In this document: positions 7,792 through 16,326 of the stretch, in pieces
Layout: every line of letters starts with the position of its first letter
How positions within the stretch are numbered: position 1 is the first letter of the stretch
Origin: JBBQDZ01 sp038237515
Lineage (GTDB): Bacteria > Actinomycetota > Thermoleophilia > Gaiellales > Gaiellaceae
Direction: 5' to 3'
NCBI GenBank assembly: GCA_038237515.1
Contig: JBBRYP010000015.1
Coordinates: forward strand, 1-64,000
DNA length: 64,000 nucleotides
Program-made: the position numbers and the translations under genes
Notes under the pieces: generated by a model
The model's input: the letters and a program-made list of their open reading frames with translations, nothing else
The model's database searches: none
Told to the model about the DNA's origin: nothing

Positions 7792-8109
7792 GTGTCCCTC
7801 GCGCCCCAGAAGACCCTCGTCCGGGTGCTGGCATCGGGAGCGTTCGGCTTCGGCGCCCTCGGCGTCAGCCGCCCCTCGAGGCTCGCGGCCATGATGGGCT
7901 CCGACGAGGAGACGGCGCGAGAGGTGGGCTTCCGGGACATCGGCAGTGCCCTGGTGCTGCTCGGCAGCGAGCGCCCCCGGGCCGCGATCGCGCAGAGGAT
8001 GCTCTACGACCTGAGCGATGCGTACCTCTTCGGCCGCGGGCGCCCGAAGGTGGCCGCGGCCGCCCTGGCGTTCGCCGCGCTCGGAGCCGTCGCCTTCTTC
8101 TCCGACTAG
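7792..8109 (+). CDS. conserved small hydrophobic protein, unknown
   Basis: A 105-residue protein with a GTG start. Segments around residues 10-22 (ASGAFGFGALGV) and 88-102 (AALAFAALGAVAFF) are hydrophobic, with a GFRDIGSALVLLG stretch between them. It resembles small membrane proteins sometimes labelled DUF4267, but the match is by eye and weak. It stands alone after uppP and 52 bases before the hydrolase start. Confidence 0.6.
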   Translation: MSLAPQKTLVRVLASGAFGFGALGVSRPSRLAAMMGSDEETAREVGFRDIGSALVLLGSERPRAAIAQRMLYDLSDAYLFGRGRPKVAAAALAFAALGAVAFFSD

Positions 8110-8161
8110 CGCCGCGCTGGCCTCCCTCCCGACTCCCCGGCCGCTTCGCAGCGGCGCCGAG

Positions 8162-8791
8162 GTGCGCGTCACTGGCGAAATCGGCCGGCGCGCCGTCGTC
8201 TGCGTGAACGGTGGCTCCGGCCGCGACGTCCCCGGAACCTGGAGCGCGTCGGTCGAGTACCTCGTTCGACGGCTTGCGCCTCGCTTCCCCGAGATTGCGT
8301 TCCTCGAAGTTCGGTATCGCATCAAGTCGTGGAACCAGCTCGAGATGTGCGCGGAGGACGCCGCCGCCGCGATCGACGAAGCTGTGGCGGGCGGCGCCCG
8401 CGAGACGATTCTCCTCGGCTACTCCATGGGCGGTGCCGTAGCGATCAAGGTGGCCGGCCACGCGTCCGTCTCGACGGTGATCGGTCTCGCGCCCTGGATT
8501 CCCGACCGGCTCGGCCTCCGCGGCCTCCACGGCCGGCGTCTCACCGTGTTCCACGGCGCGCTCGATCGCTATCTACCGGGCATCCCCGGCGTCAGCCCGG
8601 CGAACTCGAAGCGCGGCTTCGATCGGGCGGTTGCGGAGGGCGTGGAGGCCACTTACACGCTGATCCGCGGCGGGATCCATCCGATTGCGCTGCGAGCTCC
8701 TTCGGGCGAAATCGTCTCCGCACCGAGGGCGCGAAGGTGGGCGAGCCTCGTCGCGGAGGAGCTCAGGCGCCCTGCACGGACAGGTCCATAG
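8162..8791 (+). CDS. alpha/beta-hydrolase fold protein
   Basis: About 209 residues of a small cytoplasmic alpha/beta hydrolase. The nucleophile elbow GYSMGG carries the serine, WIPDRLGLRG and FHGALDRYLPGIPG give the aspartate region, and GGIHPIALR supplies the likely catalytic histidine. The substrate cannot be told; the family includes esterases and thioesterases. The GTG at 8162 is the best start codon in a frame that is open upstream into the preceding gene; a CTG or another start a few codons earlier is possible. It converges on the desaturase with 15 bases between stops. Confidence 0.75.
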   Translation: MRVTGEIGRRAVVCVNGGSGRDVPGTWSASVEYLVRRLAPRFPEIAFLEVRYRIKSWNQLEMCAEDAAAAIDEAVAGGARETILLGYSMGGAVAIKVAGHASVSTVIGLAPWIPDRLGLRGLHGRRLTVFHGALDRYLPGIPGVSPANSKRGFDRAVAEGVEATYTLIRGGIHPIALRAPSGEIVSAPRARRWASLVAEELRRPARTGP

Positions 8792-8806
8792 CTCGTTGTC
8801 CCGTCG

Positions 8807-9760
8807 CTACTCGACCGCGGCGGCCGGCGCCATGCGGCGTCGCTCGAGCTGCGAGCGAGTCGGGCGGCGGACATCCCAGACGAGGCCGGCTTTCTCGAGG
8901 CCGTGAATCACGAGCCAGGACAGGTCCACCTGAAACCGGCCGAGGCCGTGGCGGGCGGAGCTCGGAAAGGCGTGATGGTTGTTGTGCCAGCCCTCGCCGA
9001 AGACGAGCAAAGCAACGAGCCAGTTGTTGCGAGCCTCGTCGCGCGAGCGGTACTCCTGGCGGCCGAACATGTGGCAGATCGAGTTCACGCTGAAGGTGGC
9101 GTGCTGGTAGAGGAAGATCCGCAGCAGGCCGCCCCAGACCATCGCCTCGAGCCCGCGATCGACAGAGCCGCCGACGAGGTAGCCCACGAGGAACGGCAGC
9201 CCGAGCGTCAGCACCACCCACAGGAGGTAGAGGCGGTCGATCGTTCGCACGAGCCGATCCTGGTAGAGGTCGCGGCCGTACTCGCGCCCGCGCTCCATCC
9301 CCTTGAGCGTGAAGAGCCAGCCGACGTGCGCGTGCGCGAAGCCCCGGAGCGCTCCGAGCGGGCCGTCGCCGTGACCGACGTGCGGCGAGTGCGGATCCCC
9401 CTCCTTGTCGGACAGCGCATGGTGCTTCCGGTGGTCGGTGACCCACTGAGTGAGCGGGCCCTGCATGGTCATGCAGCCGAGGATCGCGAGCAGCGCCTTC
9501 ACCGGCGCGCTCGTCTCGAAGCCCTTGTGGGTGAAGTAGCGGTGGAAGCCGATCGTCGTACCGAACGCGATCACCGTGTACAGGACGACGAGCAGGACGA
9601 GGTCGACGAGGTGGAAGGCGACGCCCCAGAGGAGGCCCATGGCCGAGACGAGACCGATGGGCGGCGCCGCGACGGCGATCAGCGTGACCACCTGGCTCGC
9701 CAGGCTCGTCTGGCGGCGAACCGTGGCGACCCGTGACGGGGCGTAGAGAGCGTCGTCCAT
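8807..9760 (-). CDS. acyl-CoA / fatty-acid delta-9-type desaturase
   Basis: A 317-residue membrane di-iron desaturase that introduces a double bond into acyl chains. All three histidine boxes are present: HRYFTH (73-78), HRKHH (110-114) and HNNHH (259-263), with membrane spans at about 25-70 and 178-215. This arrangement is that of stearoyl-CoA-type desaturases; electrons would come from a ferredoxin or flavoprotein not encoded here. The ATG at 9760 is used; the frame is open further upstream without a clear start. It is transcribed divergently from the lipid-modification operon that begins at 9844, and would supply unsaturated chains as substrate for the methyltransferases there. Confidence 0.92.
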   Translation of the reverse strand: MDDALYAPSRVATVRRQTSLASQVVTLIAVAAPPIGLVSAMGLLWGVAFHLVDLVLLVVLYTVIAFGTTIGFHRYFTHKGFETSAPVKALLAILGCMTMQGPLTQWVTDHRKHHALSDKEGDPHSPHVGHGDGPLGALRGFAHAHVGWLFTLKGMERGREYGRDLYQDRLVRTIDRLYLLWVVLTLGLPFLVGYLVGGSVDRGLEAMVWGGLLRIFLYQHATFSVNSICHMFGRQEYRSRDEARNNWLVALLVFGEGWHNNHHAFPSSARHGLGRFQVDLSWLVIHGLEKAGLVWDVRRPTRSQLERRRMAPAAAVE

Positions 9761-9843
9761 CGCGGCGGCACTGTAGCCGCTCTCGACAACCACTACTCCA
9801 GCCTGGTCGAATAGCGAGTGATGACTTTCGCCCGGATCACGAC

Positions 9844-11061
9844 GTGAGGATCGCGGTCGTCGGCGCCGGCGTCTCCGGCCTCGGTGCCGCATACCTGCTT
9901 TCGCGCGCACACGACGTCGAGGTGTTCGAACAGGCCGCGCACCCGGGGGGACACTCCCACACCGTCGACCACGCCGGGCTCCGTCTCGACACGGGCTTCC
10001 TCGTCCACAACGAGCGCAACTACCCCCTGCTCACACGCCTCTTCCGGGAGCTCGGCGTCGAGACCCGGCCCTCCGAGATGTCCTTCTCCGTGAGCTGCGG
10101 GCACTGCGGGCTCGAGTGGTCGGGCCGGCGGCCCTTCGCCCAGCGCCGGAACCTCCGGGACCCTCGCTTCGCACGGTTCCTGCTCGAGGTCGCGCGCTGG
10201 CTGCGGACAGCACGGCGCTCGCTCGAGCAGCGCGACTACGAGCAGCACACGCTCGAACGCTACGTCACCGAGCGCCGCTATTCCCACCGCTTCAGGACGC
10301 ACTTCCTGATCCCACTCACCTCCGCGCTCTGGTCAACCGCTCCCGAGCGGGCGCTCGACTTTCCCGCCGCCTACGCGATCCGCTTCTTCGAGCACCACGG
10401 GATGCTCGGCTTCGGGCGCTTCCGCTGGCGGACGGTCCACGGCGGGAGCCGGGCCTACGTCGCCCGGATCGCCGAGCACCTCGGGCCTCACCTGCGAACC
10501 GGACTGGGCGTCCGTTCGATCGAGCGGCGCGCCGACGGTATCGAGGTGCGTACCGAGGACGGGGAAACGCGGGGGTTCGACAAGGTGGTCGTCGCGACCC
10601 ATGCTGACCAGGCACTCCGGCTCCTCGCCGACCCGAGCGACGAGGAGCGGAGCGTCCTCGGTGCCTTCCGGTACACCTCGAACGAGACCGTCCTGCACAC
10701 GGACGAGCGTTTCCTCCCGCACGCGCACGCCGCCCGTGCCTCCTGGAACTACCAGGTGAACGGATCCGCGCGGCCGACGATGACCTACTACCTCAACCGC
10801 CTGCAGGGGCTCGAGAGCGACCGCGACTACTGCGTGACGCTCAACCGCTCGGACGAGATCGCCCCGGAGAAGGTCCTCCGCAGGCTCGTCTACGAGCACC
10901 CCCTATACACGCTCGAAAGCCTCGCGGCGCAGCGCCCGCTGACCGCTCTCTCGGGGGTGCGGCACACACTCTTCGCAGGCGCCCACCACGGCAACGGCTT
11001 CCACGAGGACGGCCTCGCCTCCGGTGTTCGCGCGGCCGCGCTCCTCGGAGTCGACTGGTGA
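9844..11061 (+). CDS. FAD-dependent oxidoreductase (COG2907-type amine-oxidase fold)
   Basis: A 405-residue flavoprotein. The N-terminal dinucleotide-binding motif GAGVSGLGAAYLLSRAHDV is followed by EQAAHPGGHSHTVDH, the typical second FAD motif, and the C-terminus has FAGAHHGNGFHEDGLASG. This family (often labelled NAD/FAD-binding protein or amine oxidase) is almost always linked to DUF1365 and a Cfa-type methyltransferase, as here. A desaturase or dehydrogenase role on phospholipid acyl chains is likely from context. GTG at 9844 gives the nucleotide-binding strand right at the N-terminus; its stop overlaps the next start by 4 bases. Confidence 0.88.
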   Translation: MRIAVVGAGVSGLGAAYLLSRAHDVEVFEQAAHPGGHSHTVDHAGLRLDTGFLVHNERNYPLLTRLFRELGVETRPSEMSFSVSCGHCGLEWSGRRPFAQRRNLRDPRFARFLLEVARWLRTARRSLEQRDYEQHTLERYVTERRYSHRFRTHFLIPLTSALWSTAPERALDFPAAYAIRFFEHHGMLGFGRFRWRTVHGGSRAYVARIAEHLGPHLRTGLGVRSIERRADGIEVRTEDGETRGFDKVVVATHADQALRLLADPSDEERSVLGAFRYTSNETVLHTDERFLPHAHAARASWNYQVNGSARPTMTYYLNRLQGLESDRDYCVTLNRSDEIAPEKVLRRLVYEHPLYTLESLAAQRPLTALSGVRHTLFAGAHHGNGFHEDGLASGVRAAALLGVDW

Positions 11062-11873
11062 GATCCGGCCTCTACACCGGCACCCTCGTGCACTCGCGCC
11101 GCGAGCCCGCGCGAAACAGCTTCCGCTACCGGATGTCCTTCTACTGCCTCGACCTGGACGAGCTGCCGCAGATCGAGCGCCGGCTGCGCCTCTTCTCGGT
11201 CAACCGGCCGAACCTCTTCGCGCTCTACGACCGGGACCACTTCGACGACGACGGGCGCCCGCTAAAGGAGAAGGTGGTCGCCTTCGCCGGCGATCCGGGC
11301 ATCGAGCGCGTGGTCTGCCTGACGCAGCTCCGGGTGCTCGGGTACGTCTTCAACCCCGTCTCCTTCTACTGGTGCTACGGCCTTGCTTCCTCGGCTGGCG
11401 CCGACTTATGTTCGGCGGAGCCGGCATCCGCCGACGCCTCGACTCCGGAGGCCGGAGAGTCGAAGCTCGAGCTTCGATGCATGATCGCCGAGCTCAACAA
11501 CACCTTCGGCGAGCGCCTACCGGAGCTGCTGCGAGGCGACTCGCTCACCTACGAGCATGACAAGCGTCTGCACGTGTCGCCGTTCTTCGGACTCGACCAC
11601 CGCTATCGCTACACGTTCTCGGAACCGGAGGAGCGGGTGTTCGCCCGGATCGACGTGCTGAAGGACGGGCGCCGGCCCCTCGTTGCCGTCCTGCAGGGCC
11701 GCCGCCGCGAGCTGACCGATGCGGCGCTGGCACGTGCTTTCGTCCGCTACCCGCTCATGCCCGTCCAGGTGATGGGCCTCATCCACTGGCAGGCGCTTCG
11801 CCTGTGGCTGAAGCACGTTCCCTTCCACCGCAAGCCGCCGTTCGTACCGGGCGCGGGATCGGTGCGCTCGTGA
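11058..11873 (+). CDS. DUF1365 family protein
   Basis: A 271-residue cytoplasmic protein of the DUF1365 (COG3496) family, with the family blocks HSRREPARNSFRYRMSFY, VFNPVSFYWCY and HVSPFFGLDHRYRY. The biochemical role is not established in the family as far as I know; its constant neighbours are the FAD oxidoreductase and Cfa-type methyltransferases, so it belongs to membrane-lipid modification. A Ser/Ala/Glu-rich insert at about residues 118-135 looks like a linker. It overlaps both neighbours by 4 bases (GTGA on each side), which implies tightly coupled translation. Confidence 0.88.
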   Translation: MRSGLYTGTLVHSRREPARNSFRYRMSFYCLDLDELPQIERRLRLFSVNRPNLFALYDRDHFDDDGRPLKEKVVAFAGDPGIERVVCLTQLRVLGYVFNPVSFYWCYGLASSAGADLCSAEPASADASTPEAGESKLELRCMIAELNNTFGERLPELLRGDSLTYEHDKRLHVSPFFGLDHRYRYTFSEPEERVFARIDVLKDGRRPLVAVLQGRRRELTDAALARAFVRYPLMPVQVMGLIHWQALRLWLKHVPFHRKPPFVPGAGSVRS

Positions 11874-13093
11874 GCACGTTGCTTCGCGAGGCTCCCCCGG
11901 CTCGCGGGTCGGCGCTCGAGCGGATCTCGGTGACGTTGCTGGAGCGCGCGCTTCCCCACCTCGAGGGTGGAACGCTCGAGGTTCGGCTCCCGGACGGAAC
12001 GACGCGCCGCTTCGGATCGGGCCCCCTCGTCCGGATCGCGATCGACAGCAGTCACCTCTTTCGCAGGCTCGCAACGCGCGGCAAGCTCGGGCTCGGCGAG
12101 TCGTATACGGCGGGCGAGTGGCATGCCGACGACCTGGTCTCGTTCTTCGAGCTCCTGCTGCGAAACGCCGAGGCGGCGACGGAGCGCCACCCGCGGATCC
12201 GGCGTGTCCTCGACGCGCGGCCGACGTTCCGGCGCCGAAACGGGCTGCGCGGCGCGCGGCGCAACATCGGCTACCACTACGACCTCGGCAACGAGCTCTT
12301 CGCCTCGTTCCTCGACGAGACGATGACGTACTCCTGCGCCGTCTTCGAGTCTCCGGACGAGCCGCTCGCACGTGCGCAGGAGCGGAAGCTGCGGGGGGTC
12401 GCCGAGAAGCTGCGCCTACGCCCCGACGATCACCTGCTCGAGATCGGGTGCGGCTGGGGGAGCTTCGCGATCCACGCGGCGCGGGAGCACGGGGCACGCG
12501 TGACGGCGCTGACGATCTCACGCGAGCAGGCAGAGCTCGCGCGCCGGCGGGTGGTCGCCGCCGGGGTGGCCGACCGCGTCGAGATTGTCGAGCAGGACTA
12601 CCGGCTGCACCAGGGGGAGTACACGAAGCTCGCCTCGATCGAGATGATCGAGGCGATCGGCGAGGCGCAGTGGCCGACCTTCTTCGCGGCGTGCGACCGC
12701 CTGCTCGCCCGCGACGGGGTCGCCTGTATCCAGACGATCCTCGTGCCCGATCGCCGCTTCGCCCGCTACCGGCGTACGCCGGACTGGATCGAGCGCTACG
12801 TCTTCCCCGGCTGCCTGATCCCCTCGCTTGCCGCGCTCACTCGTGCGATGACGCGGTCGTCGCGGCTGATGGTGCACGAGCTCGAGGAGATCGGGCGCCA
12901 CTATGCCGAGACGCTTCGCCGCTGGCGCGAACACTTCCACGCAAATCTTGGCCCCCTCCGAGAACTCGGTGCCGACGAGCGCTTCGAACGGACGTGGGAC
13001 TTCTATCTGTCCTATTGCGAGGCAGCCTTTCGCACGCGCGTCCTGCGGGACGTCCAGCTCGTGCTGACGCGGGCCCAGAACGAGCGTCTGTGA
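11870..13093 (+). CDS. cyclopropane-fatty-acyl-phospholipid synthase family methyltransferase
   Basis: A 407-residue cytoplasmic SAM-dependent enzyme that transfers a methyl group to the double bond of phospholipid acyl chains, giving a cyclopropane or methyl-branched product. The N-terminal lipid-binding domain is followed by HYDLGNELFASFLDETMTYS, the family active-site block, then SAM motif I LEIGCGWGSFAIHAA and motif IEMIEAIGEAQWPTFF, which includes the catalytic region. GTG at 11870 overlaps the DUF1365 stop. With a second, diverged Cfa paralogue 2.8 kb on, the cluster may carry out two successive methyl transfers. Confidence 0.92.
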   Translation: MSTLLREAPPARGSALERISVTLLERALPHLEGGTLEVRLPDGTTRRFGSGPLVRIAIDSSHLFRRLATRGKLGLGESYTAGEWHADDLVSFFELLLRNAEAATERHPRIRRVLDARPTFRRRNGLRGARRNIGYHYDLGNELFASFLDETMTYSCAVFESPDEPLARAQERKLRGVAEKLRLRPDDHLLEIGCGWGSFAIHAAREHGARVTALTISREQAELARRRVVAAGVADRVEIVEQDYRLHQGEYTKLASIEMIEAIGEAQWPTFFAACDRLLARDGVACIQTILVPDRRFARYRRTPDWIERYVFPGCLIPSLAALTRAMTRSSRLMVHELEEIGRHYAETLRRWREHFHANLGPLRELGADERFERTWDFYLSYCEAAFRTRVLRDVQLVLTRAQNERL

Positions 13094-13719
13094 TCCTCTA
13101 CGAGCTGCTCGAGCGCATCGGCTTCCGCGCCGCGGCGAGCCGTCTGTACCGGGTCGAGGTGGCGGGCGCGGACCGGATACCCCGCGGCCCCGCGATCCTG
13201 GTGGCCAATCACGAGTCGATGATCGACCCGTGGATCCTGGGTCTCGCCACGCCCCGCCCGATCCGCTACATGGCCAAGGCCGATTTCTTTCAGAACCCAC
13301 TCCTGCGCGCGGTCATGAACGCCTTCGGAACCTTTCCGGTGGAGCGGGGGACCGGCGACACCGGCGCATTGGGTCAGGCCGGGCGCCTGCTCGACGAGGG
13401 GCAGGTGCTCGGAATCTTCCCCCAGGGGACCGTACTTCCGTACCGTCGGCGGCCCTGGCACCGCGGAGCTGCCCGGCTCGCCCTGCTGACCGGGGCCCCG
13501 GTCGTTCCCGTGGCGCTCGTCGGCACGGAGCGGGCGCTCCGCCCGGGGCGTCCCAAGGTCGGGCTCCCGAAGATTCGCGTGCTCGTTGCGCGGCCGCTCG
13601 AGGTCATCCGGCAGCGGCCGACGATCGCGGCGGCGAAGGCCTTGACCAGCCGGTTCGAGGAGACGATTTCCGAGCTCCGAGCGCCCTACGGGCCGCCGGC
13701 GCACGCGTGGCTGGACTAG
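13090..13719 (+). CDS. PlsC-like 1-acyl-glycerol-3-phosphate acyltransferase
   Basis: A 209-residue membrane-peripheral acyltransferase of the PlsC family, which acylates lysophosphatidic acid or related lysolipids. Motif I is NHESMID (the H-x4-D charge relay), and motif III, normally F-P-E-G-T, reads FPQGT here, a Glu-to-Gln change in the phosphate-binding loop. Motif IV appears as PVVPVALVG. The GTG start overlaps the Cfa stop by 4 bases. Being inside this operon suggests it remodels phospholipids whose chains are modified by the neighbours. Confidence 0.87.
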   Translation: MILYELLERIGFRAAASRLYRVEVAGADRIPRGPAILVANHESMIDPWILGLATPRPIRYMAKADFFQNPLLRAVMNAFGTFPVERGTGDTGALGQAGRLLDEGQVLGIFPQGTVLPYRRRPWHRGAARLALLTGAPVVPVALVGTERALRPGRPKVGLPKIRVLVARPLEVIRQRPTIAAAKALTSRFEETISELRAPYGPPAHAWLD

Positions 13720-13723
13720 CCGC

Positions 13724-14518
13724 GTGATCGACGAGCGCTGGCTCCTGCTCCTCGTCGGCTGGGCCGTCGCGTCTGCGCTGCTGTGGGCGCTCTACGTGCT
13801 CCAGCGCCGAACGGGCGACGCGACCGCCGTGGACGCCGGCTGGGCGACGAGCCTCGTCGTCGTCTCGATCCTCTACGGCTGCCTGGGGCCTGGCGCGCTC
13901 TGCCACCGGGTGCTGATCGCGACGCTCGTGGGTCTGGAGAACCTGCGGCTCGCGCTCCTCGTCCTGCGCCGTGTCGGCGGCAAGGAGGACACGCGCTACC
14001 AGGAGCTGCGCGCGCGCGGGCGCGCGCGGGGGCGAGAGCAGCTCTCTTTTGCCGTCTTCTACCAGGCGCAGGCGGCGCTCGCGGCCCTGCTCTCGGTGCC
14101 GATCCTGCTCGCCGTCTTCAACGGCCACGACAACCTCGAGCCGCTGGAATGGGCAGGGGCCGCCGTCTGGCTTCTCGGCGCAGGCTTCGAGGCGATCGCC
14201 GACCGGCAGCTCACCCGCCACAAGGCCGACCCGGCCAATCGGGGCAAGACGATGCAGAGTGGCCTGTGGCGCTACTCGCGCCACCCGAACTACTTCGGGC
14301 AGTGGCTGACCTGGGTCGGGTATGCGCTCGTCGCCTGCGCAGCCCCGTGGGGCTGGACGGCGTTCTTCGCGCCGCTGCTGATGCTGTACTTGATCCTCTT
14401 CGTCACCGGCGTGAAGCCCTCGGAGGAGGCAGCCGTCAAGAGCCGCGGCGAGGACTTCCGCCGCTACCAGCGCGAGACCAGCGCCTTCGTGCCCTGGTTC
14501 CCACGCAGCAGCTCGTGA
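13724..14518 (+). CDS. DUF1295 membrane protein (steroid-reductase/ICMT-like fold)
   Basis: A 264-residue polytopic membrane protein of the DUF1295 family, related in fold to 3-oxo-5-alpha-steroid 4-dehydrogenases and isoprenylcysteine methyltransferases. The C-terminal signature GLWRYSRHPNYFGQWLTWVG and the later FRRYQRETSAFVPWFP are diagnostic. Family members are thought to use NAD(P)H or SAM on lipid substrates. It starts with GTG 4 bases after the acyltransferase stop and is a standard member of Cfa-DUF1365 clusters. Confidence 0.87.
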   Translation: MIDERWLLLLVGWAVASALLWALYVLQRRTGDATAVDAGWATSLVVVSILYGCLGPGALCHRVLIATLVGLENLRLALLVLRRVGGKEDTRYQELRARGRARGREQLSFAVFYQAQAALAALLSVPILLAVFNGHDNLEPLEWAGAAVWLLGAGFEAIADRQLTRHKADPANRGKTMQSGLWRYSRHPNYFGQWLTWVGYALVACAAPWGWTAFFAPLLMLYLILFVTGVKPSEEAAVKSRGEDFRRYQRETSAFVPWFPRSSS

Positions 14519-14545
14519 GGACGGCGCCCCTGTCCGCTGCGGCCA

Positions 14546-14695
14546 GGTCCGGGAGCCTGACCCCGGTACATGTCCCGCCGGCCGATCGAAGCTGCGGCGC
14601 AACGCGTCGGGTCCGCGCCTCCAGAACGCTTCTGCAGGCCTTTTCGTTGCATCTGTCCGTTTGGGACCAGTCCGGCGGCCTGACCCCAAGTCATG
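14546..14695 (+). repeat. pair of imperfect 27-base repeats
   Basis: Two related segments, 14546-14572 and 14669-14695, agree at 20 of 27 positions and share the core GCCTGACCCC and a terminal CATG. They flank about 100 bases with no gene between DUF1295 and the second methyltransferase. They may be the ends of a small degenerate repeat element; the intervening DNA codes for nothing I recognise. Confidence 0.45.
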
Positions 14696-14735
14696 GCTCT
14701 TCGGGCCGGTGGGCGAGCGCAGGAAGGTGACCGCT

Positions 14736-15758
14736 TTGGACACGTTCCTCGACCCGCTGCTCGCGCGCCGGCTCGTGCCCGACCCGCTCGTTCGCCTCGG
14801 CATCCGCGCGAACTGCGCGATCCGCCTGCGTCGGGAGGCTCGCGGGGGTGTGGAGGCGCAGGAGCGGCGGCTGAACGAGCTCCTGCGCGAGCTCCGGGCA
14901 TCGCCGATCGCCGGCGAGGTCGACAAGCCGAACGAGCAGCACTACGAGCTCCCGCCCGAATTCTTCCAGCTCGTCCTCGGGCCGCGGCTCAAGTACAGCT
15001 GCTGCCTCTGGCCGGAAGGCGTCCGCACGATCGAAGAGGCCGAGGAGGCGATGCTGCGGCTCACATGCGAGCGCGCCGGAGTCGAGGACGGTATGGAGCT
15101 CCTCGACCTCGGCTGCGGCTGGGGCTCGCTCTCGTTCTGGCTCGCGGAGCGCTATCCGCGGGCCCGGATCCTCGCCATCTCCAACTCGCGCGTCCAGCGC
15201 AGCTACATCGAGGCGGAGGCGAAGCGCCGCCACGTCGAGAACCTCGAGGTCGTGACGGCGGACGTGAACGCCTACGACACCGGGCGGCGATTCGACCGAA
15301 TCGTCTCGGTGGAGATGCTGGAGCACATGCGCAACTATGAGGCGCTCCTGGCGAAGCTCGCTTCCTGGCTCACAACCGACGGCAAGCTCTTCGTCCACGT
15401 CTTCACGCACCGCCGGTTCGCGTACCCGTACACGACCTCCTGGATGGCCCGACGCTTCTTCACGGCCGGGACGATGCCCTCGCACGAGCTCTTGCTCCAC
15501 TTCCAGCGCGACCTGCGGCTCACCGAGCGCTGGGCGGTGGGAGGACGGCACTACGCCCGCACGAGCGAAGCCTGGCTCGGTGCCCTCGACGCAGCCGTCG
15601 ACCGCATCCTCCCGATCCTCGCGCACACGTACGGCTCCCGCCGCGCCGCCGTCTGGCTCGCCAACTGGCGGATCTTCTTCCTCGCCTGTGCCGAGCTCTG
15701 GGGATACCGCGGCGGGCAAGAATGGCTCGTCTCGCACTACCTCTTCGAGCCGCGCTAG
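14736..15758 (+). CDS. second Cfa-like SAM-dependent methyltransferase
   Basis: About 340 residues. It lacks the long N-terminal lipid domain of classical Cfa and begins with a short helical region, then HYELPPEFFQLVLGPRLKYS, SAM motif I LLDLGCGWGSLSFWLA and SVEMLEHMRNYEALL. It therefore belongs to the Cfa/coclaurine-N-methyltransferase group and is only distantly related to the gene at 11870. An AGGAAGG ribosome-binding site at 14721-14727 places the start at TTG 14736 (8-base spacing); GTG at 14727 is the alternative but would sit inside the site. It is likely a lipid methyltransferase by context. Confidence 0.85.
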   Translation: MDTFLDPLLARRLVPDPLVRLGIRANCAIRLRREARGGVEAQERRLNELLRELRASPIAGEVDKPNEQHYELPPEFFQLVLGPRLKYSCCLWPEGVRTIEEAEEAMLRLTCERAGVEDGMELLDLGCGWGSLSFWLAERYPRARILAISNSRVQRSYIEAEAKRRHVENLEVVTADVNAYDTGRRFDRIVSVEMLEHMRNYEALLAKLASWLTTDGKLFVHVFTHRRFAYPYTTSWMARRFFTAGTMPSHELLLHFQRDLRLTERWAVGGRHYARTSEAWLGALDAAVDRILPILAHTYGSRRAAVWLANWRIFFLACAELWGYRGGQEWLVSHYLFEPR

Positions 15759-15768
15759 CGTCCCCTCG

Positions 15769-16326
15769 GTGCACGAGCGCGTCGCCCCGCCCGACCCCCC
15801 GCTGCACGAGGGGGACATCGTCCTGCGGCCGGCGCGCGAGGCCGACCTCTGCGCGATCGCCGAAGAAGGCGCCGACCCGGAGCTCCAGCGCTGGCTGAAC
15901 ATTCCCGTTCCATACACGCCCGAGGCCGCCCAGGCCTACCTCGACTACGCCCGCCGGACCTGGGAGGGCCCGCCGAGTGAAGGGCTCGCGTTCACGATCG
16001 CCGACCGCGCGACGGACGAGTATCTCGGAGGGATCATCCTCTTCGTCGCGCGCCACGAGATCAGCGAGGTCGGCTACAGCGTCAAGCCCTCGGCGCGCGG
16101 CCGTGGCGTTGCGACGCGCGCGGTCGCTCTCGTCGCCCACTGGGCGTTCCGCGACCTCGGCGTCAAGCGCATCGAGCTTCGTACCCACCTTGAAAACCGA
16201 GCATCCCAGCGAGTGGCCGAGAAAGCGGGATTCGTGAGAGAGGGAGTCGAGCGGAAGTCGCGGTCGCTGCGAGGGGAGCGTTACGACGTCTACTGCTTCT
16301 CGCTCTTGCCCGAGGACGGAGATTGA
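15769..16326 (+). CDS. GNAT N-acetyltransferase (RimJ/RimL type)
   Basis: A 185-residue acetyl-CoA-dependent acetyltransferase. It shows the RimJ/RimL layout: LRPAREADLCAIAE at the N-terminus, GYSVKPSARGRGVATRAV as the acetyl-CoA pyrophosphate-binding loop (R-G-x-G-x-A/V), and LENRASQRVAEKAGFVREG at the C-terminus. The acceptor is unknown. GTG at 15769 is 10 bases after the methyltransferase stop, and its own stop overlaps the next start by 4 bases (TTGA). Confidence 0.87.
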   Translation: MHERVAPPDPPLHEGDIVLRPAREADLCAIAEEGADPELQRWLNIPVPYTPEAAQAYLDYARRTWEGPPSEGLAFTIADRATDEYLGGIILFVARHEISEVGYSVKPSARGRGVATRAVALVAHWAFRDLGVKRIELRTHLENRASQRVAEKAGFVREGVERKSRSLRGERYDVYCFSLLPEDGD

